Shown: one piece after another, positions 30,194 to 38,614 of the stretch
Layout: each line of letters opens with the position of its first letter
Numbering within the stretch: position 1 is the stretch's first letter
Source: Nocardioides litoris
Lineage (GTDB): Bacteria > Actinomycetota > Actinomycetes > Propionibacteriales > Nocardioidaceae
Reading direction: 5' to 3'
DNA length: 64,000 nucleotides
NCBI RefSeq assembly: GCF_006346315.1
Contig: NZ_VDMR01000001.1
Coordinates: 1,178,001-1,242,000 of the forward strand
The notes under the pieces: generated by a model
Database searches by the model: none
Seen by the model: the letters and a program-made list of their open reading frames with translations, nothing else
Told to the model about the DNA's origin: nothing
Program-made: the position numbers and the translations under genes

Positions 30194-31459
30194 CTACCGG
30201 CGGCGTCGGACCCGCGCGGCCAGGCGACGGGCGAGGGCGCCGGGGGCCGCGATGCCGGTGGGGGTCTCGGCGTCCGGCGCCGGGGTCGTGCCGGCGTCCG
30301 GGTGCCCGTCGGGCCCGCGGTCGTGCTCACCGCCGGGCGGTCGTCGGGCGTCCTCGGCCCCGCCGGCACGGTCGTCGGCACCCCCGTCGGCACCCTCGTC
30401 GGCACCCGCGTCGGCACCGACGTCGTCGGGGCGGCGCCCGGCCTCGCGCCCCAGGTCACGGACGTCGCCGAGCAGCACGGCGAGGAGCCGGGTCGCGACG
30501 TCGAGCAGCTCGTCGTCGGCGACCTGGCCGGGCGTGCGGCCGGCGGCCGGCTGCTGCGGACCGAGCACCTGGTCCAGGTCGCCGTGAACGGCGAAGCCCC
30601 GCTCGCGGACCAGGGCGACGGCCCGCGCGCTCCGCTCGGCGCACTCGCGGGCCAGGCGCGGCGACAGGGACACCCGCTCGCTGTCGGGCCGCAGGTCGCG
30701 CAGCCGCCGCTCGGCCAGGTAGCCCCGGATCCAGGTGCCGCGGTCGTACGGCGTGTCGAAGCCCTCCAGGTGCATGTTGATGCGGCGCAGCAGCTCGGCC
30801 TCGACCACGCCGAGGGAGGGGTTGGCGGGGCGCTCGGGCACGTCGTAGTCGTCACCGGTGGCGCCGAGGACGTCGGCGAAGCGGCGCCACAGGTCGTCGG
30901 GCGGCGAGCCGGGGGCGGGCATCGGGAGCACGTGGACCCGGTCGGGCGGCACCGTCGGGCCCCACCGCTCCAGGACGCCACCGAGGTCCCAGGTGCGCCA
31001 GGAGAACTCCGAGTGGCTGTCGTCGTCGGCGACCGAGCGCAGGTTGCGGTAGCCGCCGTTCTTGACCATCTCCTGCCACCCGGCGGCGAGCAGCCCGGCG
31101 GCGTCGCGGGCGGTGACGACCACGTGCACCTCGTGCGCCGGCAGGCGCTCGACGGCCGACCTGGCCTGCTCCGCGCTCGCGCCGCAGAAGAACTCGTGCG
31201 TGACCAGCGCGGCGCCGCCCTCGACCTCGTCGAGCTCGCGGCACAACCGCTCCCAGCTGCCGGGCGCCTCGGGGTGGCGGCGGGCCAGGCCCCCGCGCTC
31301 CTGCACGTCGAGCGCGGCCCAGAGGTGCTCGCGGTGCCCGCGGCCCGGCAGGACGAGCCCGTCGCGGAGCAGCAGGTCGCGGTTGCCCCAGACGACGTCC
31401 TGCAGGTAGGTCGTGCCGGTCTTCGGCTGGCCGATGTGGAGGTAGGCGCGGTCGAGCAT
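30194..31459 (-). CDS. sulfotransferase-like P-loop protein 1
   Basis: 421 residues. The opening AYLHIGQPKTGTTYLQ holds the 5'-phosphosulfate-binding loop (PKTGTTYLQ) of PAPS-dependent sulfotransferases; VVVTARDAAGLL corresponds to the strand leading to the 3'-phosphate-binding Arg. Most likely it transfers sulfate from PAPS to a carbohydrate or lipid. The C-terminal ~90 residues are a low-complexity Gly-Ala-Asp tail encoded by a 12-bp tandem repeat. Stop of DUF6752 is 17 nt upstream, so it is the third gene of a LicD-DUF6752-sulfotransferase operon. Two further paralogues lie at 38615 and 39838. Confidence 0.75.
   Translation of the reverse strand: MLDRAYLHIGQPKTGTTYLQDVVWGNRDLLLRDGLVLPGRGHREHLWAALDVQERGGLARRHPEAPGSWERLCRELDEVEGGAALVTHEFFCGASAEQARSAVERLPAHEVHVVVTARDAAGLLAAGWQEMVKNGGYRNLRSVADDDSHSEFSWRTWDLGGVLERWGPTVPPDRVHVLPMPAPGSPPDDLWRRFADVLGATGDDYDVPERPANPSLGVVEAELLRRINMHLEGFDTPYDRGTWIRGYLAERRLRDLRPDSERVSLSPRLARECAERSARAVALVRERGFAVHGDLDQVLGPQQPAAGRTPGQVADDELLDVATRLLAVLLGDVRDLGREAGRRPDDVGADAGADEGADGGADDRAGGAEDARRPPGGEHDRGPDGHPDAGTTPAPDAETPTGIAAPGALARRLAARVRRRR
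30374..30421. repeat. 12-bp tandem repeat, four units, inside the sulfotransferase tail
   Basis: Units GTCGGCACCCNC at 30374, 30386, 30398 and 30410 differ by one or two bases at the end. In the coding frame they encode repeated Gly-Ala-Asp-Glu/Gly. The length should vary by slippage without breaking the frame, since each unit is four codons. Confidence 0.8.
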
Positions 31460-31476
31460 CGTGGAGGGCTCGCGGG

Positions 31477-31710
31477 TCAGCGGGCCCGGTGGCCCTCGGT
31501 GCTGACGCCGAGCCGGTAGCGCTCGATGATCTCCGCGACCCGGGGGTCGTCGCTGTCGGCGAGCGGGACGAGGAGCTCGGTGACCGCGTCGACGAGCTCG
31601 GCGACGCGGAGGTTGAGCTGGCGGGCCTCCTGCACCTCGGCCTCGAGCTCGTCGAGCCGACGCCGCAACCGCGCGGGGGAGGTCAGCAGCTGGCGGGCCT
31701 TCAGTTCCAT
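31477..31710 (-). CDS. DUF6752 small coiled-coil protein
   Basis: 77 residues. LTSPARLRRRLDELEAEVQEARQLNLRVAELVDAVTELLVPL is a clear amphipathic coiled coil, followed by the family's DPRVAEIIERYRLG. DUF6752 proteins are typically encoded beside glycosyltransferase/sulfotransferase genes in Nocardioidaceae and have no known activity; an oligomerisation or scaffold role is a guess. ATGGAACTGA places its start within the last codons of the LicD-methyltransferase gene (10-nt overlap), so it is translationally coupled. Confidence 0.8.
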   Translation of the reverse strand: MELKARQLLTSPARLRRRLDELEAEVQEARQLNLRVAELVDAVTELLVPLADSDDPRVAEIIERYRLGVSTEGHRAR

Positions 31711-33260
31711 TCGACGACCAATCGGCTCAGGTGGGCGGGCGTGGCGGGGGTGGCGGTGAGCCGGCGGCCGTCGACGTCACCGTCGGTGCGCTGCACCACG
31801 TGACCGCCGTGGCGGGCGACCTCGGCGCAGAAGGCGTCGACGTCGACCGGACGCAGGCCGGCGAGGGTGCCGGCGGGGCCGGGTGCGGAGAGGACCTGGA
31901 CGTGGAGGCGGCCGCCGCCGGTGAGCACCGTGCGGGACAGGCGCAGCAGGTTGTCGCGCCCGAGCGCGCTGGTCGAGTCGACGAGGTGGCGCGCGACCAC
32001 GACCTTCTGCCCCGGCAGGCTGCGCAGCGCCGCCGCCGCGGCCACGACCGATCGCACCTCGGTGAGGTTGGTCGGCCAGAACGTCGCCGGGAACCCCTTG
32101 CGCTCCGCGCGGGCGGCCAGCGGTCCGAAGGCCCGCGGCACGTAGTCCAGGCCGTACGCCGGCCGGCCGCGCCGGGCGGCGTACATGACGTCGGCGCCGG
32201 TGCCGCACCCGACGTCGACGAGGGTGCGGTCGGCGGGCTCGTGGTGGTGGACCCACTTCACGAGCGCGCTCGCCGTGGTGCGGGTCAGGGCGCGGTCCTG
32301 GCCCCAGTAGGGGTCCCAGGTCGACTCGCGGCGGTGCCGCGTGCCGCGGAACCACCCGTTGAGCCGGCGGACGACGCCGGACGGCGTCTCGAACTTGAAG
32401 GCCGGGTCGGGCACCCGCCAGCTCGGGCCGTACATCGCCTCGAGCAGCCGGTCCGGCACGGCGGGGGCGGGGAAGGTGCGCCCGGCCATCTCGACCTCGG
32501 TCAGCGGGAAGACCCACTCGCTGCGGTAGGCGGTGCCGACCTCGCCCATGAGGTAGAGGCGCCCCTCGCGGAGGAACCCGGCGAACACGTCGAGCCCGCG
32601 CAGGGTGCCGTCGGGCTCGGTGACGATGATCTTGATCGCCGCCCCGCTGTAGCGCAGCACGGAGTAGCCGCGGGCGACGAGGTGGCGCTGGAGGCGGTAG
32701 GACTCGAGCATCACGTCGGCGGGGTGGTCGAGCCGGCTGACGTAGCCGAGGTCGACGTCGGAGTCGTGCCCGATGAAGCCGCCCTCGCGCACCGCACCGA
32801 GCAGCGTGCCGTAGGCGAGGAAGGGCTCGATCCCGGCGTCCTGGAGGGCCCCGACGACCTCCTCCATCGTGTCGAGCAGGGGGGCGAGGAACTCCGGGCT
32901 GCGCGAGTCGAACAGCCGCACCAGCCGCTGGCTCTTGTCGAGGCTGAGGGGGTTGCCCTTGGCGTCGACCACCGCGATGCGCCCCGCGCCCTCGCCGAGG
33001 GACACCTCGCGGGCCCACAGCGGCGCGTCCCCGCCGTGGACGCCGAGGGCGAGCTCGGTGCGGCCGTGCAGCTTGGGCCGCAGGCTGCGGGGCCACGCCC
33101 ACAGCCGGGCGCCGCCGGCCTCCGCGGTGTCGCGCACGGTCCAGAACGACCCGATGCGGCGGCCGTCGAAGAGCACGTCGACGGGCTGGTCGTCGGCGGC
33201 GGTGGTGAAGCGGATGCCCTCGTCGTCGACGCGGACGTCGGAGACCGGCGTGCTCGCCAT
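31701..33260 (-). CDS. LicD-type nucleotidyltransferase fused to an SAM-dependent methyltransferase
   Basis: 519 residues in three parts. Residues 1-115 are a beta-rich N-terminal domain of unknown type; 120-330 form a LicD/phosphocholine-transferase-like domain with GTLLGAVREGGFIG and the metal-binding HDSDVDLGY (165-173); 340-519 form a class I methyltransferase with motif I VDVGCGTGAD (348-357) and the later ARHLVDSTSALG. LicD enzymes move phosphocholine or similar phospho-head groups onto glycans, so attachment plus methylation of a surface glycan is plausible. ATG 33260 has a GGGAGGA SD. First gene of the operon. The C-terminal end VVEWN overlaps DUF6752. Confidence 0.72.
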   Translation of the reverse strand: MASTPVSDVRVDDEGIRFTTAADDQPVDVLFDGRRIGSFWTVRDTAEAGGARLWAWPRSLRPKLHGRTELALGVHGGDAPLWAREVSLGEGAGRIAVVDAKGNPLSLDKSQRLVRLFDSRSPEFLAPLLDTMEEVVGALQDAGIEPFLAYGTLLGAVREGGFIGHDSDVDLGYVSRLDHPADVMLESYRLQRHLVARGYSVLRYSGAAIKIIVTEPDGTLRGLDVFAGFLREGRLYLMGEVGTAYRSEWVFPLTEVEMAGRTFPAPAVPDRLLEAMYGPSWRVPDPAFKFETPSGVVRRLNGWFRGTRHRRESTWDPYWGQDRALTRTTASALVKWVHHHEPADRTLVDVGCGTGADVMYAARRGRPAYGLDYVPRAFGPLAARAERKGFPATFWPTNLTEVRSVVAAAAALRSLPGQKVVVARHLVDSTSALGRDNLLRLSRTVLTGGGRLHVQVLSAPGPAGTLAGLRPVDVDAFCAEVARHGGHVVQRTDGDVDGRRLTATPATPAHLSRLVVEWN

Positions 33261-33455
33261 GGCCACTCGTCCTCCCGTCGTCGCCGCGCTCGCCGGTCGT
33301 GGGGTCCGCGCCGGGCTGGCGAGCAACTATAGGGACGAGGCGGCGGCACGTCCCGGCCGGGACGACCGCCGGGCCCGCTGGTCGCCGTGCGTCGCCGTAC
33401 GAGATCCGTGCCGTGAGCATCGTCACGGGGCATGATGAGAAGGCTGGGTCGGCGC

Positions 33456-33482
33456 TAGATTTGGCTACCGACCGGTAACCGG
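33456..33482 (+). promoter_or_regulatory. promoter with overlapping operator-like palindromes for the acyl-CoA dehydrogenase gene
   Basis: TAGATT (33456-33461) is a likely -10. Just downstream, across the expected start point, lie two overlapping inverted repeats: TACCG-AC-CGGTA (33466-33477) and CCGGT-A-ACCGG (33472-33482). Sites of this kind are typical of TetR-family repressors of acyl-CoA metabolism, and the position would block initiation. The cognate regulator is not identified. Confidence 0.5.
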
Positions 33483-33527
33483 ATCACCCCCGCACGTCCA
33501 GACGCCACCGAACCGAAAGGCTTCACG

Positions 33528-34724
33528 ATGGGCCGCCTCTGCCAGACCGAAGGCCTCAGCGAGGACCAGCAGCAGATCCTGAAGGCGGTGCGCCAGTTCA
33601 CCGAGGACAAGATCATCCCGGTGGCCACCGAGCTGGAGCACGCCGACGAGTACCCCCAGGAGATCGTCGACGGCCTCAAGGAGCTCGGCGTCTTCGGCCT
33701 GATGATCCCCGAGGAGTACGACGGCCTCGGCGAGTCCCTGCTGACCTACGCCCTGTGCGTGGAGGAGATCGCGCGCGGCTGGATGAGCGTCTCCGGCGTC
33801 ATCAACACCCACTTCATCGTGGCCTACATGCTGATGCGCCACGGCACCGAGGAGCAGAAGCAGCGCTACCTGCCCCGGATGGCCACCGGCGAGGTGCGCG
33901 GGGCCTTCTCCATGTCCGAGCCGGGCCTCGGCTCCGACGTCTCGGCGACCAAGACCAAGGCCGTCCAGGACGGCGACGACTGGGTCATCGACGGCCAGAA
34001 GATGTGGCTGACCAACGGTGGGTCCTCGACCCTGGTCGCCACCCTGGTCAAGACCGACGAGGGCGCCGACTCGGTCTACCGCAACATGACGACGTTCCTG
34101 GTCGAGAAGGAGCCGGGCTTCGGCGAGGTCGCCCCCGGCCTGACCATCCCCGGCAAGATCGACAAGATGGGCTACAAGGGCGTCGACACGACGGAGGCCG
34201 TCTTCGAGGGCCACCGCGTCTCCGGCGACCAGATCCTGGGTGGGGAGCGCGGCAAGGGCTTCTACCAGATGATGGACGGCGTCGAGGTCGGCCGCGTCAA
34301 CGTCGCCGCCCGCGCCTGCGGCATCGCCAACCGCGCCTTCGAGCTGGCCATCGCCTACAGCCAGCAGCGCGAGACCTTCGGCAAGCAGATCGCCGACCAC
34401 CAGGCCATCCTCTTCCGCCTGGCCGAGATGGCGACCAAGGTCGAGACCGCGCACGCGATGATGGTCAAGGCCGCCCGGATCAAGGACCGCGGCGAGCGCA
34501 ACGACGTCGAGGCCGGCATGGCCAAGTACCTCGCTGCGGAGTACTGCAACGAGGTCGTCCAGGACTCCTTCCGCATCCACGGCGGCTACGGCTACTCCAA
34601 GGAGTACGAGATCGAGCGCCTCTACCGCGAGGCCGCGTTCATGCTCATCGGCGAGGGCACCAGCGACATCCAGAAGATGATCATCGGCCGCGCGCTCCTC
34701 AAGGACTACGCGCTGAAGGGCTGA
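33528..34724 (+). CDS. acyl-CoA dehydrogenase
   Basis: 398-residue flavoenzyme that introduces a 2,3-double bond into an acyl-CoA. The family's landmarks are in order: FGLMIPEEYDGLGESLLTYAL, the FAD/substrate loop FSMSEPGLGSDVSATKTKA, MWLTNGGSS, the domain-linking QQRETFGKQIADHQAILFRLAEM, and the C-terminal DSFRIHGGYGYSKEYEIERLYREA with the Glu that serves as catalytic base in this subgroup, then IGEGTSDIQKMIIGRALL. GAAAGG lies 8 nt before ATG 33528. Chain-length specificity is not readable. Expected control by the operator-like site upstream. Followed by a GC-rich hairpin. Confidence 0.93.
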   Translation: MGRLCQTEGLSEDQQQILKAVRQFTEDKIIPVATELEHADEYPQEIVDGLKELGVFGLMIPEEYDGLGESLLTYALCVEEIARGWMSVSGVINTHFIVAYMLMRHGTEEQKQRYLPRMATGEVRGAFSMSEPGLGSDVSATKTKAVQDGDDWVIDGQKMWLTNGGSSTLVATLVKTDEGADSVYRNMTTFLVEKEPGFGEVAPGLTIPGKIDKMGYKGVDTTEAVFEGHRVSGDQILGGERGKGFYQMMDGVEVGRVNVAARACGIANRAFELAIAYSQQRETFGKQIADHQAILFRLAEMATKVETAHAMMVKAARIKDRGERNDVEAGMAKYLAAEYCNEVVQDSFRIHGGYGYSKEYEIERLYREAAFMLIGEGTSDIQKMIIGRALLKDYALKG

Positions 34725-34751
34725 CCTGCCCGGTCCGCCCGATCCACCCGG

Positions 34752-34787
34752 CGCCCCCGGCCCGTCACATACGACGGGTCGGGGGCG
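34752..34787. terminator. hairpin between convergent genes
   Basis: CGCCCCCGGCCCGTC (34752-34766) pairs with 34773-34787 with one mismatch around a 6-nt loop. It lies between the acyl-CoA dehydrogenase and the convergent gene ending at 34804, and could serve both. Confidence 0.65.
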
Positions 34788-34803
34788 TCGTGCGTGGCGG
34801 GTG

Positions 34804-35361
34804 TCAGCCGGCCTGACCGAGGTGGGCGCGGTAGCGCTGCTGGTGGAGGTCGGCCGGGCCCACCGCGACCTCGGGCACCTGCCACTCCTCGATCCCGCGC
34901 AGCTCGCCCGTCACGCCCGCCTCGCGGCAGGCCGCGACGACGTCGTCCCAGTCGTCGTCGCCGTGCTCGGTGGACTCGAGGGCCAACCACTCGGTGACCG
35001 AGCGCGCACCGACCAGCTCGAACTGGCCCTCCGACCCGTAGAGGACGAGGGGCGCCTCGGCGAGCGGGGTCGCCTCCGGGCCGCGCCAGTAGCCGACGAC
35101 CTGGTCCTCGTCGGTCCCGAGCACCCAGTGCACGAGGGCGGCGGTCTCGTTGATCGCCCGCACGTTCGCGGCGAGGTCGGCGTTGGCGGCGAGCTCGTCC
35201 TCGGAGAGGTAGGCGTGGTCGAACGTCGCGCCGGGGGCGCCGTCCTCGGTCCACTCCACGCCCATCTCGTCCCAGGGGGTGGGCTCGTCCGCGGCGGCGC
35301 GGTCCATCCACAGGCGGACGTCGGCGGGGAGGTCGGGCGGGTGGCCGTTCGGGTTCGTCAC
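34804..35361 (-). CDS. uncharacterised protein, weakly SUKH-like
   Basis: 185 residues, mostly acidic, with no signal peptide or membrane helix. The stretch VVGYWRGPEATPLAEAPLVLYGSEGQFELVGARSVTEWLAL is reminiscent of SMI1/KNR4 (SUKH) domains, which bind or neutralise toxins and other partners, but the match is too weak to assign. Start GTG 35361 is next to a GC-rich promoter region; no SD is obvious. Coding bias supports a real gene. Divergent from the YciI gene. Confidence 0.6.
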   Translation of the reverse strand: MTNPNGHPPDLPADVRLWMDRAAADEPTPWDEMGVEWTEDGAPGATFDHAYLSEDELAANADLAANVRAINETAALVHWVLGTDEDQVVGYWRGPEATPLAEAPLVLYGSEGQFELVGARSVTEWLALESTEHGDDDWDDVVAACREAGVTGELRGIEEWQVPEVAVGPADLHQQRYRAHLGQAG

Positions 35362-35492
35362 GGTGTCGCCGTGCCCCGAGTCGAGCCGTGGAAAACGGCC
35401 GACGACCGCGGGGCGCCGGTGTGCTGCGATGAGTCCGGACGTCGGAGCCGGTCAGTCCCCGCGCACGCCGGACGTCGACCAGAGGAGCACTC

Positions 35493-35834
35493 GTGCCGCA
35501 GTACGTCATCTACTTCAACCAGCAGTGGGTGGGCGACCACCCAGCGGAGTGGTTCGAGAGCCGCGGGCCGCTGGCCTCGGCCGTCGTCGAGGAGATCCGG
35601 GCGGCGGGGGAGCTCGTCGTGGCCGGCGGGCTGGTCGAGGACGACGCCCGGGCGGCGCACGCCGACGCGACGAGTGGCTCGCTGGTCGTGCGCGACGGCG
35701 CGTACGCACCGCACGAGCAGCGGGTCGGTGGGTTGACGATCGTCGACGTCGCCGACGACCAGGCGGCGCGGACCTGGGCGGGGCGCATCGCGGAGGCGTG
35801 CGGGTGGCCGCAGGAGGTGCGCCAGCTCTGGTGA
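35493..35834 (+). CDS. YciI family protein
   Basis: 113 residues with the YCII (dimeric alpha-beta barrel) pattern: PQYVIYFNQQWVGDHPAEWFESRGPLASAVVEEIRAAGELVVAGGLVEDD through RVGGLTIVDVADDQAARTWAGRIAEACGWPQEVRQLW. YciI proteins resemble muconolactone isomerase and the DGPF/sigma-factor-associated proteins; most are of unknown role. AGAGGAG lies 6-7 nt before GTG 35493, a good SD. Confidence 0.8.
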   Translation: MPQYVIYFNQQWVGDHPAEWFESRGPLASAVVEEIRAAGELVVAGGLVEDDARAAHADATSGSLVVRDGAYAPHEQRVGGLTIVDVADDQAARTWAGRIAEACGWPQEVRQLW

Positions 35835-35946
35835 CCCGGCTCCTGCGGGGGGTGGGTTCGGCGCAACCGGTCTGGTGCCGCGACGGGACGTGAGTCGATC
35901 GAACGTAGTGACGACAACTGTCGGTGGTCGCGTCTAGTCTGGTGAC

Positions 35947-37233
35947 ATGCCCACCAGCCGCCTCCTCGACCCGGCCCTCGCCGCCGTGGCGCGGGCGCGC
36001 GGTCGCAAGCTGCGCGAGGAGGTTGCCGAGCTCGTCGCGGTGCTCGACTGGTGCGCGGCCCACGAGGTGTTCGGGGCCGAGGCGTCGATCAACACGATGA
36101 CCCCGGGTCTGCAGCTCGGCGGGCCGGGGTGTCCGTGGGTCAGCGAGTTCGACACCCACGACTTGGCCTGCGTGCTGGGCCGCTCGCCCGACTCATGCGC
36201 GGTGTACGTCGGCAGCGCCCTCGAGCTGCGCCACCGCCTCCCGCGCCTGTGGGCGCGGGTGGTGGCGCTGGAGGTGCCGGTGTGGAAGGCGTTCCGGATC
36301 GCTGAGCAGACCCAGCAGCTCCTGCCCGCGGGTGCGGCGGAGGTGGACCGGGCGCTGGCGCCGACGGCGCACTCGTGCACGTTCGCGCAGGTCGACCGCA
36401 CCGTCGCCTCCGCGCTGGCCGCGCACTGTCCCGAGGAGGTGGAGCGCCGCAGGTTGGCGGCGTTGGAGCACCGCCGGTTCGACGTCCACCTCGACCACGT
36501 CCGTTCGATCGACGGCACGGTCGAGGTGACGGGCACGCTCGACTTGGCCGACGCGGTCGACCTCGACACGGCCGTCACCGGCGTGGCGGCCCAGCTCGGT
36601 GACCTCGGGTCGACGGAGTCCTGGGACGCCCGTCGGGCCCTTGCGGTGGGCGAGATCGCCCGCGCCCAGCTGGCGCTCGACCTCGAGACCACCACCGGTC
36701 GCGGTGTCACGGTCTACGCGCACCTGCGCTCGGACTCCGACGTCGTCGAGACCACCAGCACCACCATCACGGCCGAGCAGCTCGCCTCGTGGTGCCGCCA
36801 GCCCGGCACCCAGGTCACCATCACGCCCGTCCTGGACCTCCCCGGCGGCGACCCCACCGCTGCCCAGGCCATGGCCGAGCAGGTCGCGACGTGGCTCGAC
36901 ACCGGCGCGCACGTACGTCCCGTCATCGACCTGGCCGCCGACCTCACCAGCAGCGGCTACACGCCGTCACCGACGTTGGCCGAGCAGGTCGACCTCCGCG
37001 ACCGACGGTGCGTGTTCCCTCACTGCAATCGGCGCCGCACCGACCGCGACCACATCCGGCCCCACGACTCCGGTGGCGAGACCAGGTCCAGCAACCTCGC
37101 CCGGCTCTGCCGAGCCCACCATCGCGCCAAGACCCACAGCCCCTGGACCTACCAGCAACTCAGACCCGGGGTCTTCGAGTGGCACAGCCCCGCAGGCGCG
37201 ACCTACGTCGTCGACCGCTCCGCCGAACCCTGA
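35947..37233 (+). CDS. DUF222/HNH endonuclease (13E12 repeat family)
   Basis: 428 residues. N-terminal DUF222 region (about 1-330, helical) and a C-terminal HNH zinc-finger nuclease domain with CVFPHC, DRDHIRPHDSGGET, NLARLCRAHHRAKTH (about 355-395). This is the 13E12/REP13E12-type family, present in many near-identical copies in actinobacterial genomes and suspected of mobility. It has TAGTCT (35935-35940) 6 nt before ATG 35947, so it is leaderless, and a terminator hairpin after. No transposase, integrase or terminal repeats were seen around it. Confidence 0.88.
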   Translation: MPTSRLLDPALAAVARARGRKLREEVAELVAVLDWCAAHEVFGAEASINTMTPGLQLGGPGCPWVSEFDTHDLACVLGRSPDSCAVYVGSALELRHRLPRLWARVVALEVPVWKAFRIAEQTQQLLPAGAAEVDRALAPTAHSCTFAQVDRTVASALAAHCPEEVERRRLAALEHRRFDVHLDHVRSIDGTVEVTGTLDLADAVDLDTAVTGVAAQLGDLGSTESWDARRALAVGEIARAQLALDLETTTGRGVTVYAHLRSDSDVVETTSTTITAEQLASWCRQPGTQVTITPVLDLPGGDPTAAQAMAEQVATWLDTGAHVRPVIDLAADLTSSGYTPSPTLAEQVDLRDRRCVFPHCNRRRTDRDHIRPHDSGGETRSSNLARLCRAHHRAKTHSPWTYQQLRPGVFEWHSPAGATYVVDRSAEP

Positions 37234-37249
37234 CCACCCAGCCCCACAC

Positions 37250-37270
37250 CCCGCCCACCACCGGTGGGCG
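37250..37270 (+). terminator. hairpin after the HNH gene
   Basis: CCCGCCCACC (37250-37259) pairs with GGTGGGCGGG around a short ACC loop, about 17 nt past the stop. Confidence 0.6.
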
Positions 37271-37525
37271 GGGGCATCAGCACGCGTTCTTAGGCCTGAC
37301 CGACCCAGCATCGGCGGGTGTCCGCCATCGCTGCCGGTCTGTTTCGCCGGACCGCGGTCGAGCGGAGCGACCAGCGGGTGTCCTGGGAGCGAGCGGACCA
37401 GGCGTTCTTCGCCTCGGCGGGCGCGCCAGGTGCTCGCACGGGCATGTCGCGCGGGCCTTCGTGCAGGCGCACCGGCCGGCCTGGCTCGGCACGAGCACGA
37501 CCGGAGCCGGAGGATCCGGACGCCC
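37271..37525. other. 255-nt gene-free stretch
   Basis: I see no gene, RNA or clear repeat. It contains two copies of GCGTTCTT (37283 and 37406 regions) and a CGAGCGGAGCGACCAGCGGG segment, which could be remains of a decayed sequence. The leaderless promoter of the next gene begins at its end. Confidence 0.4.
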
Positions 37526-37537
37526 TACGATCAGCCC

Positions 37538-38602
37538 GTGCAGCTCGGACCCGCGTTCCGCCGGCAGGCGGAGGCCTGCGCCGAGCTCGGGTCCCCGATG
37601 TACGCCGACCTGCTGGGCCGCGTGGCCGACGCGCTGCTCGCGGGCGGGGAGGAGGCCGCGCCGTTCCGCGCGGTCCTGGCCGGGCACGAGGACGACCCGG
37701 GTCCCTCGGCGATCGCGCTGCGGCTGATGGGCTCGGTCCACCGGCTCGTCCTCGAGCGCCGGGCTCCCGCGCTGGCCCTGCACTACCCGAGCGTCGGGGG
37801 CACGTGGGAGGCCGAGGGGTGCTGGACGGCCTTCCGCGACCTCGTGGCCGACCAGCCGGCCGCCGTCCGGGAGTGGCTCGACCGGCCTCCGCAGACCAAC
37901 GAGGTCGGCCGGGCGGCCGGTCTGCTGGCGGGCCTGCTGGAGGTGGTGCGACGCACCGGGCTGCCCGTGCGGCTGGTGGAGATCGGGTCCTCGGGCGGGC
38001 TCAACCTGCTCGGCGACCGGTTCCGGTTCTGCGACGACACCGGCGCCTGGCACGGCGACGAGGGCTCCCCGGTCGCGCTCGACGGCGCCTGGACCGGCCC
38101 CGGCCCGTGGCACGGCGGCGCCACCTGGCCCGAGGTCGTCGAGCGGGTCGGCTCCGACCTCCGGCCGGTCGACGCCACCGGCACCGAGGGCCGGCTGGTG
38201 CTCACGGCCTACGTCTGGGCCGACATGCGCGTCCGGCTCGAGCGGCTGCGCGGCGCGCTCCGGCTGGCGCAGGAGGCGCCGGTCGAGGTCCGCCGGGCGG
38301 GAGCCCGCGACGTCGTGGACGGCCTCGAGCTCGTCGAGGGCACCGTGACGGTGCTGTGGCACAGCGTGATGTGGCAGTACCTCGACGACGCCGAGCGCGC
38401 CGACGTGCTCGCCCGGACCGAGGAGCTCGGCGCGGCGTCGACGCCCACCCGCGCCTTCGCCCACCTGCAGCTCGAGCCCCGTCGTCGTACGGCGGAGGAG
38501 GAGCACGCGTTCTGGCTGGTGCTGCGCACGTGGCCGGGCGGGGTGGAGGAGCACTTGGCCCGGTCCCGTGGCCACGGCCTCCCGGTCGACTGGGGCCACT
38601 AG
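37538..38602 (+). CDS. DUF2332 family protein
   Basis: 354 residues. The family pattern is present: FRRQAEACAELGSPMYADLLGRVADAL, YPSVGG, QTNEVGRAAGLLAGLLEV, the Rossmann-like VRLVEIGSSGGLNLLGDRFRF and LTAYVWADMRVRLERLRGAL, and the C-terminal HSVMWQYLDDAERADV. DUF2332 is predicted to be an SAM-methyltransferase-like fold of unknown substrate. GTG 37538 is leaderless, 6 nt after TACGAT (37526-37531). Its TAG stop is the first half of the -10 element of the following gene. Confidence 0.85.
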   Translation: MQLGPAFRRQAEACAELGSPMYADLLGRVADALLAGGEEAAPFRAVLAGHEDDPGPSAIALRLMGSVHRLVLERRAPALALHYPSVGGTWEAEGCWTAFRDLVADQPAAVREWLDRPPQTNEVGRAAGLLAGLLEVVRRTGLPVRLVEIGSSGGLNLLGDRFRFCDDTGAWHGDEGSPVALDGAWTGPGPWHGGATWPEVVERVGSDLRPVDATGTEGRLVLTAYVWADMRVRLERLRGALRLAQEAPVEVRRAGARDVVDGLELVEGTVTVLWHSVMWQYLDDAERADVLARTEELGAASTPTRAFAHLQLEPRRRTAEEEHAFWLVLRTWPGGVEEHLARSRGHGLPVDWGH

Positions 38603-38605
38603 GCT
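38600..38605 (+). promoter_or_regulatory. -10 element overlapping the DUF2332 stop codon
   Basis: TAGGCT starts with the TAG stop of the DUF2332 gene (38600-38602) and is followed 9 nt later by ATG 38615. There is no SD in the gap, which supports an independent short-leader promoter. Confidence 0.5.
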
Positions 38606-38614
38606 CGCCGCACC

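Noticed and set aside
30374..30421. A CRISPR-like array
   Set aside because: The units are 12 bp with no spacers and are an in-frame coding repeat; there are no cas genes in the window.
35947..37525. A prophage or integrative element around the HNH gene
   Set aside because: No integrase, structural genes, attachment repeats or tRNA were seen; base composition is like the neighbours.
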